A DNA stretch of 58,020 bases. Origin: Desulfobacterales bacterium. Its GTDB lineage: Bacteria; Desulfobacterota; Desulfobacteria; Desulfobacterales; JANQIE01. Below the pieces are notes generated by a model. That model ran no database searches. It saw nothing but the letters and a program-made list of their open reading frames with translations, and was not told the origin of the DNA. Numbering within the stretch: the first letter of the stretch is position 1; every line of letters starts with the position of its first letter. A program made the position numbers and the translations under genes. Positions 1 through 7,127 of the stretch are shown here, piece after piece. Location of the stretch: NCBI GenBank assembly GCA_028282295.1, contig JANQIE010000041.1, forward strand, positions 1-58,020, read 5' to 3'.

Positions 1-96
1 ATTTTTAAAATCCTCGACATAGCATGGCTATGCCTGCGGTTTTAAAAATGCTCGGGCCTTGCCAGGAACCAAAATCTACTATTTCCGGATGGACAC
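1..96. repeat. Family A palindromic element, truncated by window edge
   Basis: Right part of a family A element. The central core (CCTCGACATAGC, then GCTATGCCTGCGG) and the right terminal stem ending in ATTTCCGGATGGACAC are present; the left end lies outside the window. The bases after it, TAGCTA, resemble the flanks of other copies. Open frames here are by-products of the repeat. Confidence 0.85.
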
Positions 97-190
97 TAGC
101 TACGTCGCAAGAACATGAATGGCTGCGCCGTTATTTCAAATTCGTGAGAACGCCGGCCTGGGCCAAAAGATGCTATTTCCGGATGGACAC
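97..190. repeat. Family A right-half copy in tandem
   Basis: A second, partial family A copy sits directly after the first. Only the right half is present, ending in the terminal stem at 171-190. It carries the same extra internal segment as the long copy at 25809-25973. It is bracketed by TAGCTA (97-102) and GAGCTA (191-196), a 5/6 direct repeat. Confidence 0.75.
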
Positions 191-209
191 GAGCTATGGG
201 GGGGCAATG

Positions 210-326
210 TCAGATTCGCACAAGCCAGCGAAATACATAGGCCAACAGGGCCGTGGCGGCGATGCCGCCGCACCAGAGCAATGCAAACCAAAGCCATTGC
301 CTTTGTTTTTCAGTAAGCGCTTTCAT
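210..326 (-). CDS. DUF2474/CydX-like small subunit of cytochrome bd oxidase
   Basis: A 38-residue frame starts inside the 3' end of cydB (17-bp overlap, different frame) and ends at 210. The product begins MKALTEKQRQWLWFALLW and continues as one hydrophobic helix ending in RWLVRI. A basic/aromatic start, a single membrane helix and a terminal Arg pair are the layout of DUF2474 proteins, which are encoded directly after cyanide-insensitive-type cydAB genes and play the part CydX plays in E. coli. The assignment rests on position, length and this pattern; translation is not proven. A GAGG-like purine stretch in the end of cydB could serve as ribosome binding site. Confidence 0.7.
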   Translation of the reverse strand: MKALTEKQRQWLWFALLWCGGIAATALLAYVFRWLVRI

Positions 327-1329
327 GAGAGGCTTTGCCTCGGAAGATATAGTAGCAGTACCCCACGTAGGTCAATACCACCGGCAGCATGACGATGGTG
401 CCGACCAGCAGCAGCGATTGGGACGGCGGTGCGGCAGCGGTCTGGCGGAAGGTGAACGCAAAGGGGACCAGCCACGGCCACAGGCTGATGCCCAAACCGA
501 GGTAGCCGGTGAAAAAAACGCCCAGGCTCATTAAAAAGGGCCGGTATTCATGACCATTGTGAAGATCGCGCCAGATCATGATAAACAAAATCAGGCTGGC
601 AACCGGGATCGGCAGCAGCATGAACACATTGGGGGTATCGAACCACAGGGCGCGAATGTCGCTGTTCATCATCGGCATGCTGATGCTGACCACGGCCAAT
701 CCCAGGCCGACATAGCCCAATACGTATGACGCACATTTGCGCGCCCACGCCTGGGTGTCGTTGTCGGTTTTCATGATCAGCCACGTGGCGCCCAAAAGGG
801 CATACCCAAAGACCAGCGCGATGCCGATGGTGACGCTGTAGGCATTGAGCCAGTCAAAGGCGGTACCGGCAAAACCGCGGCCTTGCACCTTAAAGCCGGT
901 CACAAAGGCGCCCAGAATCATGCCCTGCATAAAGGTGGCGGCCAACGAGCCGAAGTGAAAGGAATAGTCCCAGATACGCCGTGATTTGCCGGTGGCTTTA
1001 AACCGGAATTCAAAGGCCACCCCTCGAAAGATCAATCCCAACAGCATGAGGGTGATCGGAATATACAGGGCCGGCATCAAAATCGCGTAGGCCAGCGGAA
1101 AGGCGGCGAACAGCCCCCCGCCGCCCAGCACCAGCCACGTTTCATTGCCGTCCCAGAACGGAGCGATGGAATTGATCATGCGGTCGCGGCACTGATCGGT
1201 GGGGGCAAAGGGAAACAGAATCCCCACTCCCAGATCAAAACCGTCCAGCAGCACGTATAAAAATATCGCCGTTGCAATCAAGCCGTACCAGATGAGCGGC
1301 AAATCAACGATATTTTCCAAACTAAACAT
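310..1329 (-). CDS. cydB: Cytochrome bd ubiquinol oxidase subunit II
   Basis: A 339-residue polytopic membrane protein, normal length for CydB. It is the non-haem partner of CydA in the bd-type quinol oxidase, which reduces O2 to water without pumping protons; in an anaerobe this usually protects against oxygen. Recognisable family stretches are the N-terminal LPLIWYGLIATAIFLYVLLDG helix and the WDGNETWLVLGGGGLFAAFP segment near residue 60. The ATG follows AAGGAGGGCCGC, a strong ribosome binding site, and overlaps the cydA stop by 8 bp, so the two are translationally coupled. A DUF2474-like frame overlaps its 3' end. Confidence 0.97.
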   Translation of the reverse strand: MFSLENIVDLPLIWYGLIATAIFLYVLLDGFDLGVGILFPFAPTDQCRDRMINSIAPFWDGNETWLVLGGGGLFAAFPLAYAILMPALYIPITLMLLGLIFRGVAFEFRFKATGKSRRIWDYSFHFGSLAATFMQGMILGAFVTGFKVQGRGFAGTAFDWLNAYSVTIGIALVFGYALLGATWLIMKTDNDTQAWARKCASYVLGYVGLGLAVVSISMPMMNSDIRALWFDTPNVFMLLPIPVASLILFIMIWRDLHNGHEYRPFLMSLGVFFTGYLGLGISLWPWLVPFAFTFRQTAAAPPSQSLLLVGTIVMLPVVLTYVGYCYYIFRGKASHESAY

Positions 1330-2725
1330 GCGGCCCTCCTTTTTCCGAAACCATTTCCGTGACCAGGGGCGGTTTTTCGACCCCGTGAGCGCCGTAGGCT
1401 TCTTCTGCTGCCTGGGGCCCTTTGCCGATCAGGCGCACGATGTAATAGACGCCGGCGCCGAACACAAAGCCGTAGGTGATGACGAAGGCGGCCAGGGAGA
1501 TGGCGATGGGTGATGCCGCCACGGGGGAAACCGCCTCGGCGGTTCGCATGACACCGTGGATGATATACGGCTGGCGGCCGACCTCGGTGACGAACCAGCC
1601 GGCCAGCACCGCGATGAATCCGGCGGGGGTCAGGGCCATGCACCAATACTGGAACCAGCGTGTGTCGAAGAGTTTTTTTCGCCAATGGAGGATCAGGGCG
1701 AAAACGCCGGTTAAAATCATCAACATGCCGACGCCGACCATGATGCGAAAGGTCCAGAAGACCGTGGCGGCCGGCGGCCGTTCGTCCCGGGGCCATGCTT
1801 TGAGCCCCTTGACCTCGCCGTCCAGTTCATGGGTGAGGATCAGGCTCGACAGCTTGGGAATTTCAAGGGCGTATTTGGTGATCTCTTCTTCCTGGTCGGG
1901 CCAGCCGAACAGTTTAAGCGGCGCGCCGCGCTGGGTTTCCCATAGCCCTTCCATGGCGGCCACCTTGGCCGGTTGGTGCGTCAGGGTGTTCAGTCCGTGC
2001 AAATCGCCGAGCAGCAGTTGCAGCGGCGCCACGAATATCGCCATGATCATGGCCATGCCGAGCATGATCCGGGCATGCTTCACGTGCTGCCCGCGCCACA
2101 GGTAGTAACCGCCCACACCGGCCACCACAAAGGCGGTGGTCAGATAGGCGGCGGTAATCATATGCATGAACCGGTAGGGAAAGGACGGGTTGAAGATGAC
2201 CTGCAACCAGTTGGTGGGATAGAGCAGGTCCTCAGCCCCCCCTTCAAACCCCTGGGGCGTCTGCATCCAACTGTTGGCCGACAGGATCCAGAAGGCTGAA
2301 ATGAGCGTTCCGGTGGCCACGATGATGGTTGCGGCAAAATGCATTTTGGGACTGACGCGGTTCCAGCCAAAGAGCATGACCCCCAGAAAGGAGGCTTCCA
2401 GGAAAAAGGCGGTGAGGACTTCATAGCCGAGCAAGGGGCCAAGGACGTTGCCGGCCCGGTCGGAAAAAACCGACCAGTTGGTCCCGAATTGAAAGGACAT
2501 CACCACACCGGAAACCACGCCCATGCCGAAGGTGACGGCAAAGATTTTGACCCACATGCGGTAGATGTCGGCATAAAGTTGATTGTTGGTTTTCAGCCAG
2601 CGCCATTCCAGGACCGCCAGCCAACTGGCAAGCCCAATGGTAAAGGCCGGGAAAATTATATGAAACGAAATAGTGAAGGCAAATTGTATTCGTGCCAGAA
2701 GCACCGGATCAAGGTTTTCAAACAT
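1322..2725 (-). CDS. cydA: Cytochrome bd ubiquinol oxidase subunit I
   Basis: A 467-residue CydA carrying the haems and quinol site. N-terminal RIQFAFTISFHIIFPAFTIG includes the haem-ligand His region, and the C-terminal part has TEVGRQPYIIHGVMRT, a variant of the usual GRQPW. The Q loop between roughly residues 240 and 310 is short, as in cyanide-insensitive (Cio) types rather than the long-loop E. coli type, consistent with the DUF2474-like partner. I place the start at the ATG at 2725, which follows TGAGGTTTGCC, rather than the in-frame TTG four codons upstream. First gene of cydA-cydB-small subunit. Confidence 0.97.
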   Translation of the reverse strand: MFENLDPVLLARIQFAFTISFHIIFPAFTIGLASWLAVLEWRWLKTNNQLYADIYRMWVKIFAVTFGMGVVSGVVMSFQFGTNWSVFSDRAGNVLGPLLGYEVLTAFFLEASFLGVMLFGWNRVSPKMHFAATIIVATGTLISAFWILSANSWMQTPQGFEGGAEDLLYPTNWLQVIFNPSFPYRFMHMITAAYLTTAFVVAGVGGYYLWRGQHVKHARIMLGMAMIMAIFVAPLQLLLGDLHGLNTLTHQPAKVAAMEGLWETQRGAPLKLFGWPDQEEEITKYALEIPKLSSLILTHELDGEVKGLKAWPRDERPPAATVFWTFRIMVGVGMLMILTGVFALILHWRKKLFDTRWFQYWCMALTPAGFIAVLAGWFVTEVGRQPYIIHGVMRTAEAVSPVAASPIAISLAAFVITYGFVFGAGVYYIVRLIGKGPQAAEEAYGAHGVEKPPLVTEMVSEKGGPHV

Positions 2726-3075
2726 GGCAAACCTCAAAGCGCGATTGATGGTTTGGGATGGTTCTGTGGCGCGTGTGAAATTTTATCAGGCCGGCTCGTG
2801 ATTCTTTATTCATTTATATAAAACTGGCTATCGCGAACCCAAGACAAAGAGTAATTAAAGTGCTGACCGGTGTCAACCATGAAGGCTTGGATTTGGTTGC
2901 AAGAACAACCGGTTATGTCCCTATAGCCTAATTTATTGACCATGACAACCGCTATTGCTTTTTTTTTGGGATTAAGTAGGATGGGCATTAATTGCAGGTT
3001 CAATGGACCGGTTGTACCGGAACCCAACCCGGCCGACGACTACCTATAAATGAGGAATTCAGGAAAGGATCAACG
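2726..3075. other. Intergenic region between divergent cydA and nucleotide-enzyme cassette
   Basis: This stretch must hold the promoters for the cyd operon (minus) and the 3076-5119 cassette (plus). I see no convincing gene. A TGTGA/TCA near-palindrome at 2774-2788 is weakly similar to a Rex-type site, which would suit an oxidase gene, but the match is poor. A ribosome binding site, AGGAAAGG, lies at 3061-3068. Confidence 0.5.
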
Positions 3076-3669
3076 ATGGCGGATGCAGTAACGACGATCG
3101 GTGTGATCTCTACCAGTGTTCTGGCGGCGCTCGGCATTTTCCAATCTTACCAAAAGATCGTCGGCAAGTTGAAAAACCTGGTGTCCTGGAAGGTCGTTGA
3201 AGACGGGGTCGAACACCTGCTGACGCAAATGCGGCGTGACAATTACTACCCGGACGCCATTTTGCCTATGGGCCGGGGTGGTTCGGTCATTGCCGGTTTG
3301 ATGTCCAACAAATTTTATGCCGACAAAAACATCCCCATTTTCATGATTGATCGCGATATTCGCCATAACGACAACACGCGGGTGGCCGTGCTCAAAAGTG
3401 AAATCGCCGATCTGGCCAGGGCGCCGCGAAAGATTTTGCTGGTATCCGGCATCAATGCCAGCGGCACAACCATCGAAGCGTATAAGCGCTGGGCCGCGGC
3501 CAAAGGCGCGCAGGATGTCAAAACCGCCACGCTGGTTGAAAGCCACACGGCCAAAAGCCTTGCCGAGTACTGCTACAAAAGGCGCGCGGTCAATCCCAAC
3601 AAGCTCAAAATGCCATGGTACGAAAAAGGTATTATCGATTGGCAGCCGCCGAAATTCAGGGACCGATAG
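3076..3669 (+). CDS. Membrane-anchored phosphoribosyltransferase-like protein
   Basis: A 197-residue protein. Residues about 6-24 are hydrophobic and may anchor it. The rest resembles a type I phosphoribosyltransferase fold: DAILPMGRGGSVIAGLMSNKF is the usual segment before the flexible loop, and ILLVSGINASGTTIEAYK is the PRPP-loop strand-turn, although the normal acidic pair (D-D/E) is replaced by SG, so PRPP chemistry may be lost or altered. The ATG at 3076 follows AGGAAAGGATCAACG. It is separated from the next gene by only 10 bp, so the three genes 3076-5119 are one operon. Substrate unknown; the family includes xanthine/hypoxanthine-type enzymes and regulatory relatives. Confidence 0.75.
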   Translation: MADAVTTIGVISTSVLAALGIFQSYQKIVGKLKNLVSWKVVEDGVEHLLTQMRRDNYYPDAILPMGRGGSVIAGLMSNKFYADKNIPIFMIDRDIRHNDNTRVAVLKSEIADLARAPRKILLVSGINASGTTIEAYKRWAAAKGAQDVKTATLVESHTAKSLAEYCYKRRAVNPNKLKMPWYEKGIIDWQPPKFRDR

Positions 3670-3679
3670 GGATACACAT

Positions 3680-4495
3680 ATGGATTTTGCCGCTGAAATC
3701 GATCTGGCCCTGACGGCCCTGACGCAAGCCATCGATCTGATAAACCGCGACAAGACGTCCAGGCAGGTCGACTGGAAAACCAATCAGGCCGGCGCCAAGG
3801 AAATGGTGACCGATTTCGACGTCCGGATCAATGCCTGCCTCGACCGGTTGATTTCCGATATCTTTCCGGACGATCTGGTGATCGGTGAGGAGTTGCGGCC
3901 GGCCGCCGCAGCCAAGGCCCGACAGCGCATTTGGTTTATCGATCCGATTGACGGGACCCGTTCGTTTGTCAACGACAGCAGGGGGTACGCGATCATGCTG
4001 GCGTTTGCTGTCGACGGCGTGCCGCGTTTTTCCATTGTTCATGACGTGCATCCGGGCAAAACTGTCATCGCCCGCAAAGGGCATGGCCTTCGGATCCGTT
4101 TGGGCGGCAAAGCAAGCAGATTCGAGCCCCCTGCCCAAAGTAAACCGCACCTGATCTGGAACCCGTATCTGGACCATGCCGTCAAAGCGTTTTTGTCGAC
4201 ACACCTGAGATTACCGCAACTCTTTGAAACCGAGAGCACCGGCTTGCGAGCCGTGGCGCTGGCCGAAGGACACGGCCGGTTGTTTCTCTCCCTGCCGCGC
4301 AGTTCCAAAATCTGGGATTCCGCACCGGCCCATCTTATCATCACGGAGGCCGGCGGTCAGTATACCGATTTTACCGGCGCGCCGCTGACGTTCCGGCCGG
4401 ATCAACCGGTCAACCGCAAGGGCGCCGTGGCCACCCGCGGCATCGACCACCAACGTGTCCTTGCTCTACTCAATCAATACCCCGACCCGTTCTAA
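3680..4495 (+). CDS. Inositol-monophosphatase / CysQ-like phosphatase
   Basis: A 271-residue member of the Mg2+/Li+-sensitive phosphatase superfamily. Motifs in order: GAKEMVTDFDVRINACLD (start of the metal site), IGEEL, IDPIDGTRSFVND (metal-binding D-P-I-D-G-T) and SSKIWDSAPAHLIITEAGG (second signature, W-D-x-A-P). Relatives hydrolyse inositol phosphates, fructose-1,6-bisphosphate or 3'-phosphoadenosine nucleotides; sequence alone does not decide which. Association with a 2H phosphoesterase and a phosphoribosyltransferase-like protein favours a nucleotide substrate, by inference. Start ATG at 3680; the stop is directly followed by the ATG of the next gene. Confidence 0.85.
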   Translation: MDFAAEIDLALTALTQAIDLINRDKTSRQVDWKTNQAGAKEMVTDFDVRINACLDRLISDIFPDDLVIGEELRPAAAAKARQRIWFIDPIDGTRSFVNDSRGYAIMLAFAVDGVPRFSIVHDVHPGKTVIARKGHGLRIRLGGKASRFEPPAQSKPHLIWNPYLDHAVKAFLSTHLRLPQLFETESTGLRAVALAEGHGRLFLSLPRSSKIWDSAPAHLIITEAGGQYTDFTGAPLTFRPDQPVNRKGAVATRGIDHQRVLALLNQYPDPF

Positions 4496-5119
4496 ATGAA
4501 ATACGGCATTGCACTCATCCCGAATCCAGACCTGATTGAATACCTGATCAGGCTGCAGGACCACCTGGCGCCCAGGGTCGCGCTGGCACCGGCCTTGGGC
4601 ACCCAGACCAACCTGCCGCATATCTCGCTGATTCAGGGGCTGACAGGCAGACGCTCCGCTATGCAGGCAATGCTGGGCCGGTTACATGGCGTTTTGTCTG
4701 CTGCCGGCCGGCCCCTCGACCTGTCCCTGACCCGGATAACCCATGTCGAGATTGGCTGGTTTTTTTGGAAGGTTGCGCAGGATGCGGTGTTGCTGGCGTT
4801 GCACGACCGGACCTTTGCTTTGAGCAAACCGTTTTTAAAACCGCCGGCCACGTACGACGCCGAGTACATTACCACCTACTCGGAAATTGAACGCCGCAAT
4901 TTTCTGCGATACGGGTATCGGTACATCGGCCAGGCCTACAAACCGCATGTGACCATCGGCCGGTCCAGGGTGGCCGACCCGCCAACGGTGCTGGCCCGGC
5001 TCGAAACCTATCGCCGGCAGCATCCCATTGCCATGCTTCAGCGGTTTGCACGGTTGACCCTTTTCGGCATCGGCCCAAACGGCGCACACCAGGAAACCGT
5101 GGCCGCCTTTGAGATTTGA
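4496..5119 (+). CDS. 2H phosphoesterase / 2'-5' RNA ligase-like protein
   Basis: A 207-residue protein with the two H-x-T/S-x motifs that define the 2H phosphoesterase superfamily: LPHISLIQG near residue 43 and KPHVTIGR near residue 151. Such enzymes open 2',3'-cyclic or 2',5'-linked nucleotides, including oligoadenylates and ADP-ribose 1'',2''-cyclic phosphate. Its ATG abuts the previous stop with no spacer, showing tight coupling to the phosphatase gene. No signal peptide. The pairing with a CysQ/IMPase-like phosphatase suggests successive steps on a phosphorylated nucleotide, but this is inference. Confidence 0.8.
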   Translation: MKYGIALIPNPDLIEYLIRLQDHLAPRVALAPALGTQTNLPHISLIQGLTGRRSAMQAMLGRLHGVLSAAGRPLDLSLTRITHVEIGWFFWKVAQDAVLLALHDRTFALSKPFLKPPATYDAEYITTYSEIERRNFLRYGYRYIGQAYKPHVTIGRSRVADPPTVLARLETYRRQHPIAMLQRFARLTLFGIGPNGAHQETVAAFEI

Positions 5120-5148
5120 CCCACAGCCGGCGCGTTATGGTCTCGCAA

Positions 5149-5337
5149 CTTAGGGCTCGCGCAAAAATAATTTCACATTTTATGCATCCCGGCTTCAGGT
5201 TCATCCTGGTCCGATCTTCGGTCCCAAAATCCTCGCCATAGCTTGCTATGGCTGCGATTTTGGCCCCTCAGATCGAATCAACCTGACCTAAATCCGGGCG
5301 CCTAAAATGTGAAATTTTTTTTGCGCGAGCCCTAAGT
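5149..5337. repeat. Family B palindromic element (full copy)
   Basis: A 189-bp element with terminal inverted repeats of about 35 bp: the left end begins ACTTAGGGCTCGCGCAAAAA and the right end is its near-perfect complement, closing GCGCGAGCCCTAAGT. The centre has CCTCGCCATAGC / GCTATGGCTGCG, similar in layout to the family A core. It lies between the 2H phosphoesterase gene and the arsR promoter. No open frame of interest. Confidence 0.85.
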
Positions 5338-5359
5338 TTAGAAACCGGACAAAAAAAAG

Positions 5360-5393
5360 TTGACAGCGTCATTAAATTATATTAAGTATTTAA
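5360..5393 (+). promoter_or_regulatory. arsR promoter and 12-bp palindromic operator
   Basis: TTGACA at 5360-5365 is a good -35 box. About 17 bp downstream a TAAGTA-like -10 overlaps the palindrome TTAAGTATTTAA at 5382-5393, one mismatch from TTAAGTACTTAA. The same palindrome recurs at 5871-5882 before the next small gene. Overlap with the -10 is typical for repression by the encoded ArsR protein. Confidence 0.55.
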
Positions 5394-5419
5394 GCAATAA
5401 CTTAATCAAAATATAAAAA

Positions 5420-5836
5420 ATGATACCAGATCAAGCCGAAATGTTCAGAATTCTTGGCGTCGAGAACCGGATACGGATCATCGAGCTTCTAAAAACCAAA
5501 GGGCCTTTAGGTGTGAACGAACTGGCGGAAACTCTCGAAATCACGCCGTCCGCCGTCTCGCAACACCTCAAGGTCCTTCGACACGCCGGTTTGGTGCGCA
5601 GTGAGCGCCAAGGCTATTGGATCCCCTACCAAATAAATGAAGACGCTCTGGCGCGCTGCCAAACGCTGCTCGCCAAGGTTTGCACCTGCGGTTGCAAGCA
5701 AACCGGTCGGATTCGGGAGGGGGAACTGGAAAACACCCAAGACAAGCTGACGCTTCTTAAGACCTGGGAAGAAGAGTTGCAGAAGGAACTCCAAGAGGTG
5801 CGATGTCGCATGGAGGAACTGGCCTCCAAGAAATAG
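5420..5836 (+). CDS. ArsR-family transcriptional regulator
   Basis: A 138-residue winged-helix regulator. Residues 1-80 form the ArsR fold (FRILGVENRIRIIELL, then the recognition helix region ITPSAVSQHLKVLRHAGLV and the wing RSERQGYWIPYQI). Residues about 90-97 hold the cysteine cluster VCTCGCKQ, a possible metal or metalloid site, followed by a coiled-coil-like acidic/basic tail. Unlike classic ArsR the cysteines come after the DNA-binding domain, so the inducer cannot be named. Palindromes before this gene and before the next suggest autoregulation and control of the Cys-rich peptide. Confidence 0.88.
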   Translation: MIPDQAEMFRILGVENRIRIIELLKTKGPLGVNELAETLEITPSAVSQHLKVLRHAGLVRSERQGYWIPYQINEDALARCQTLLAKVCTCGCKQTGRIREGELENTQDKLTLLKTWEEELQKELQEVRCRMEELASKK

Positions 5837-5870
5837 CCCCTCTTTTTTTCGCATTAATTTCAGTAAATGC

Positions 5871-5882
5871 TTAAGTACTAAA
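5871..5882. promoter_or_regulatory. Second copy of the arsR-type palindrome
   Basis: TTAAGTACTAAA is one mismatch from the perfect palindrome TTAAGTACTTAA and matches the site at 5382-5393. It lies 28 bp before the start of the Cys-rich small gene, in an AT-rich stretch that could hold its promoter. Likely the second operator of the ArsR regulator. Confidence 0.5.
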
Positions 5883-5910
5883 ATAACATACATGAAAGGA
5901 GGTGAAATAG

Positions 5911-6039
5911 ATGGCTCCCAAAAAACAGCAACAAATCAAAGGTAAGGAAGAACGCGATTGTGGATGCGGCTGCTGCCTTGGCGGCGCACAAAAGAAGGAC
6001 AAACGTTCGCAGTTGCCGGTCAAAAAGCACAAAAAGTAA
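5911..6039 (+). CDS. 42-residue cysteine-cluster peptide
   Basis: The ATG follows AAAGGAGGTG, the strongest ribosome binding site in this part of the window. The peptide is Lys/Gln-rich with a central DCGCGCC cluster (Cys at 17, 19, 21 and 22) and a basic tail ending KKHKK. Dense cysteines in a short basic peptide suggest metal binding, like a mini-metallothionein or a metal-delivery peptide. The ArsR regulator just upstream also has a CTCGC cluster, and both genes are preceded by the same palindrome, so a shared metal or redox role is likely. I recognise no named family. Confidence 0.72.
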   Translation: MAPKKQQQIKGKEERDCGCGCCLGGAQKKDKRSQLPVKKHKK

Positions 6040-6112
6040 AAAACGTTAACGCGCCGGGTTGGTTCAGTATGGCCTGCTTCCGTGGCCGCCTTCCCGGCGC
6101 ATTTTCAGGCTT

Positions 6113-7003
6113 TCAGCAAATCATCAGCCCTTCGATGCATTGGTCCTTTTCTTCCCACAAATTGTTCAGCCACATTTGAAAGTTGCGCCGAAACGTCTGA
6201 TCGTTGGCATAGTCGCCCAGAAGGTCGCCGTGGACCGGCAGGGTATTGACCCGGACCTTGATTTCGTCGATGTTGCCGCACAAAAACGCCCAGAAACTTT
6301 TAACGCCCCGGGGGTAGACAATGGTCACATCCAGCACGCGATGAATCTGTTCGCCCATGGCGCCGAGCACGTAGGCAATGCCGCCGGCCTTGGTCTTGAG
6401 CAGATTGGCGTAGGGCGATTGCTGCAACCGGTGCTTGGCCTGAGTAAAGCGGGTCCCTTCAACAAAATTGGCCACCGAAACCGGCAGGGTCTTGAACTTG
6501 CGGCAGGCTTTGCGCGTTATTTCCAGATCCTTGCCTTTGAGATGGGGATTTTTACGTAAAAACCGTTTCGTGTAGCGTTTAACAAAGGGAAAGTCCAACG
6601 CCCACCAGGCCTGTCCCAGGAAGGGAAACCAGAAGAGTTCTTTTTTGACGAAGAATTTCACAAACGGAATGCGGCGATTGAAGATACGTTGCAGCACCAG
6701 GATGTCGACCCAGGACTGATGGTTGGCCAGCACCAGGTACCATTGCGAGCGCTGCAAAGATCCCAGTCCGCGGACTTCCCAGCGGGTCTGGCCGGTCAGG
6801 TTCTGGTTGATTCGATTGACACCGATCCAGCCCTCGGCAAACCGGTTGGCAACGCAGCCGCACCAGCGCTGCCAGAATTTCAGGGGAATCAACGCCCGGA
6901 AAAACGCCACCAGCATCACCAGGGGAACCCAAAACAAGGTGTTGAGGGCATACCCCGTCAGGGACAGGGCACCACGGACAAAAGGGGGGAAAAGTTTGAA
7001 CAT
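6113..7003 (-). CDS. PlsC-family acyltransferase (YihG-like)
   Basis: A 296-residue membrane-associated acyltransferase. Two hydrophobic helices occupy residues about 10-45. The catalytic block I is NHQSWVD near residue 95 (N/H-x4-D), and the glycerophosphate-binding block is FVEGTRF near residue 180. This arrangement and the long C-terminal part fit the YihG/YhgN branch of lysophosphatidate-type acyltransferases; the acceptor may be lysophospholipid. Monocistronic and convergent with the Cys-peptide gene. Confidence 0.85.
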   Translation of the reverse strand: MFKLFPPFVRGALSLTGYALNTLFWVPLVMLVAFFRALIPLKFWQRWCGCVANRFAEGWIGVNRINQNLTGQTRWEVRGLGSLQRSQWYLVLANHQSWVDILVLQRIFNRRIPFVKFFVKKELFWFPFLGQAWWALDFPFVKRYTKRFLRKNPHLKGKDLEITRKACRKFKTLPVSVANFVEGTRFTQAKHRLQQSPYANLLKTKAGGIAYVLGAMGEQIHRVLDVTIVYPRGVKSFWAFLCGNIDEIKVRVNTLPVHGDLLGDYANDQTFRRNFQMWLNNLWEEKDQCIEGLMIC

Positions 7004-7127
7004 ATTGCCTCACAAAAAAAAGAATAAAGACGGTCAAGAACCTTGCTCCAATCATCGGCAGAATCGAAAAATGCCTGTAGACCGGGGCACTGCCCGGCTT
7101 GAATGATAAGGATGGAAATCATTGCAA

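Noticed and set aside
24-534. Open frames of 65-122 codons on the plus strand
   Set aside because: They run through family A repeats and the antisense of cydB; their peptides recur wherever the repeat occurs.
1199-2821. Long plus-strand frames opposite cydA and cydB
   Set aside because: Shadow frames of GC-rich membrane genes; no family features.
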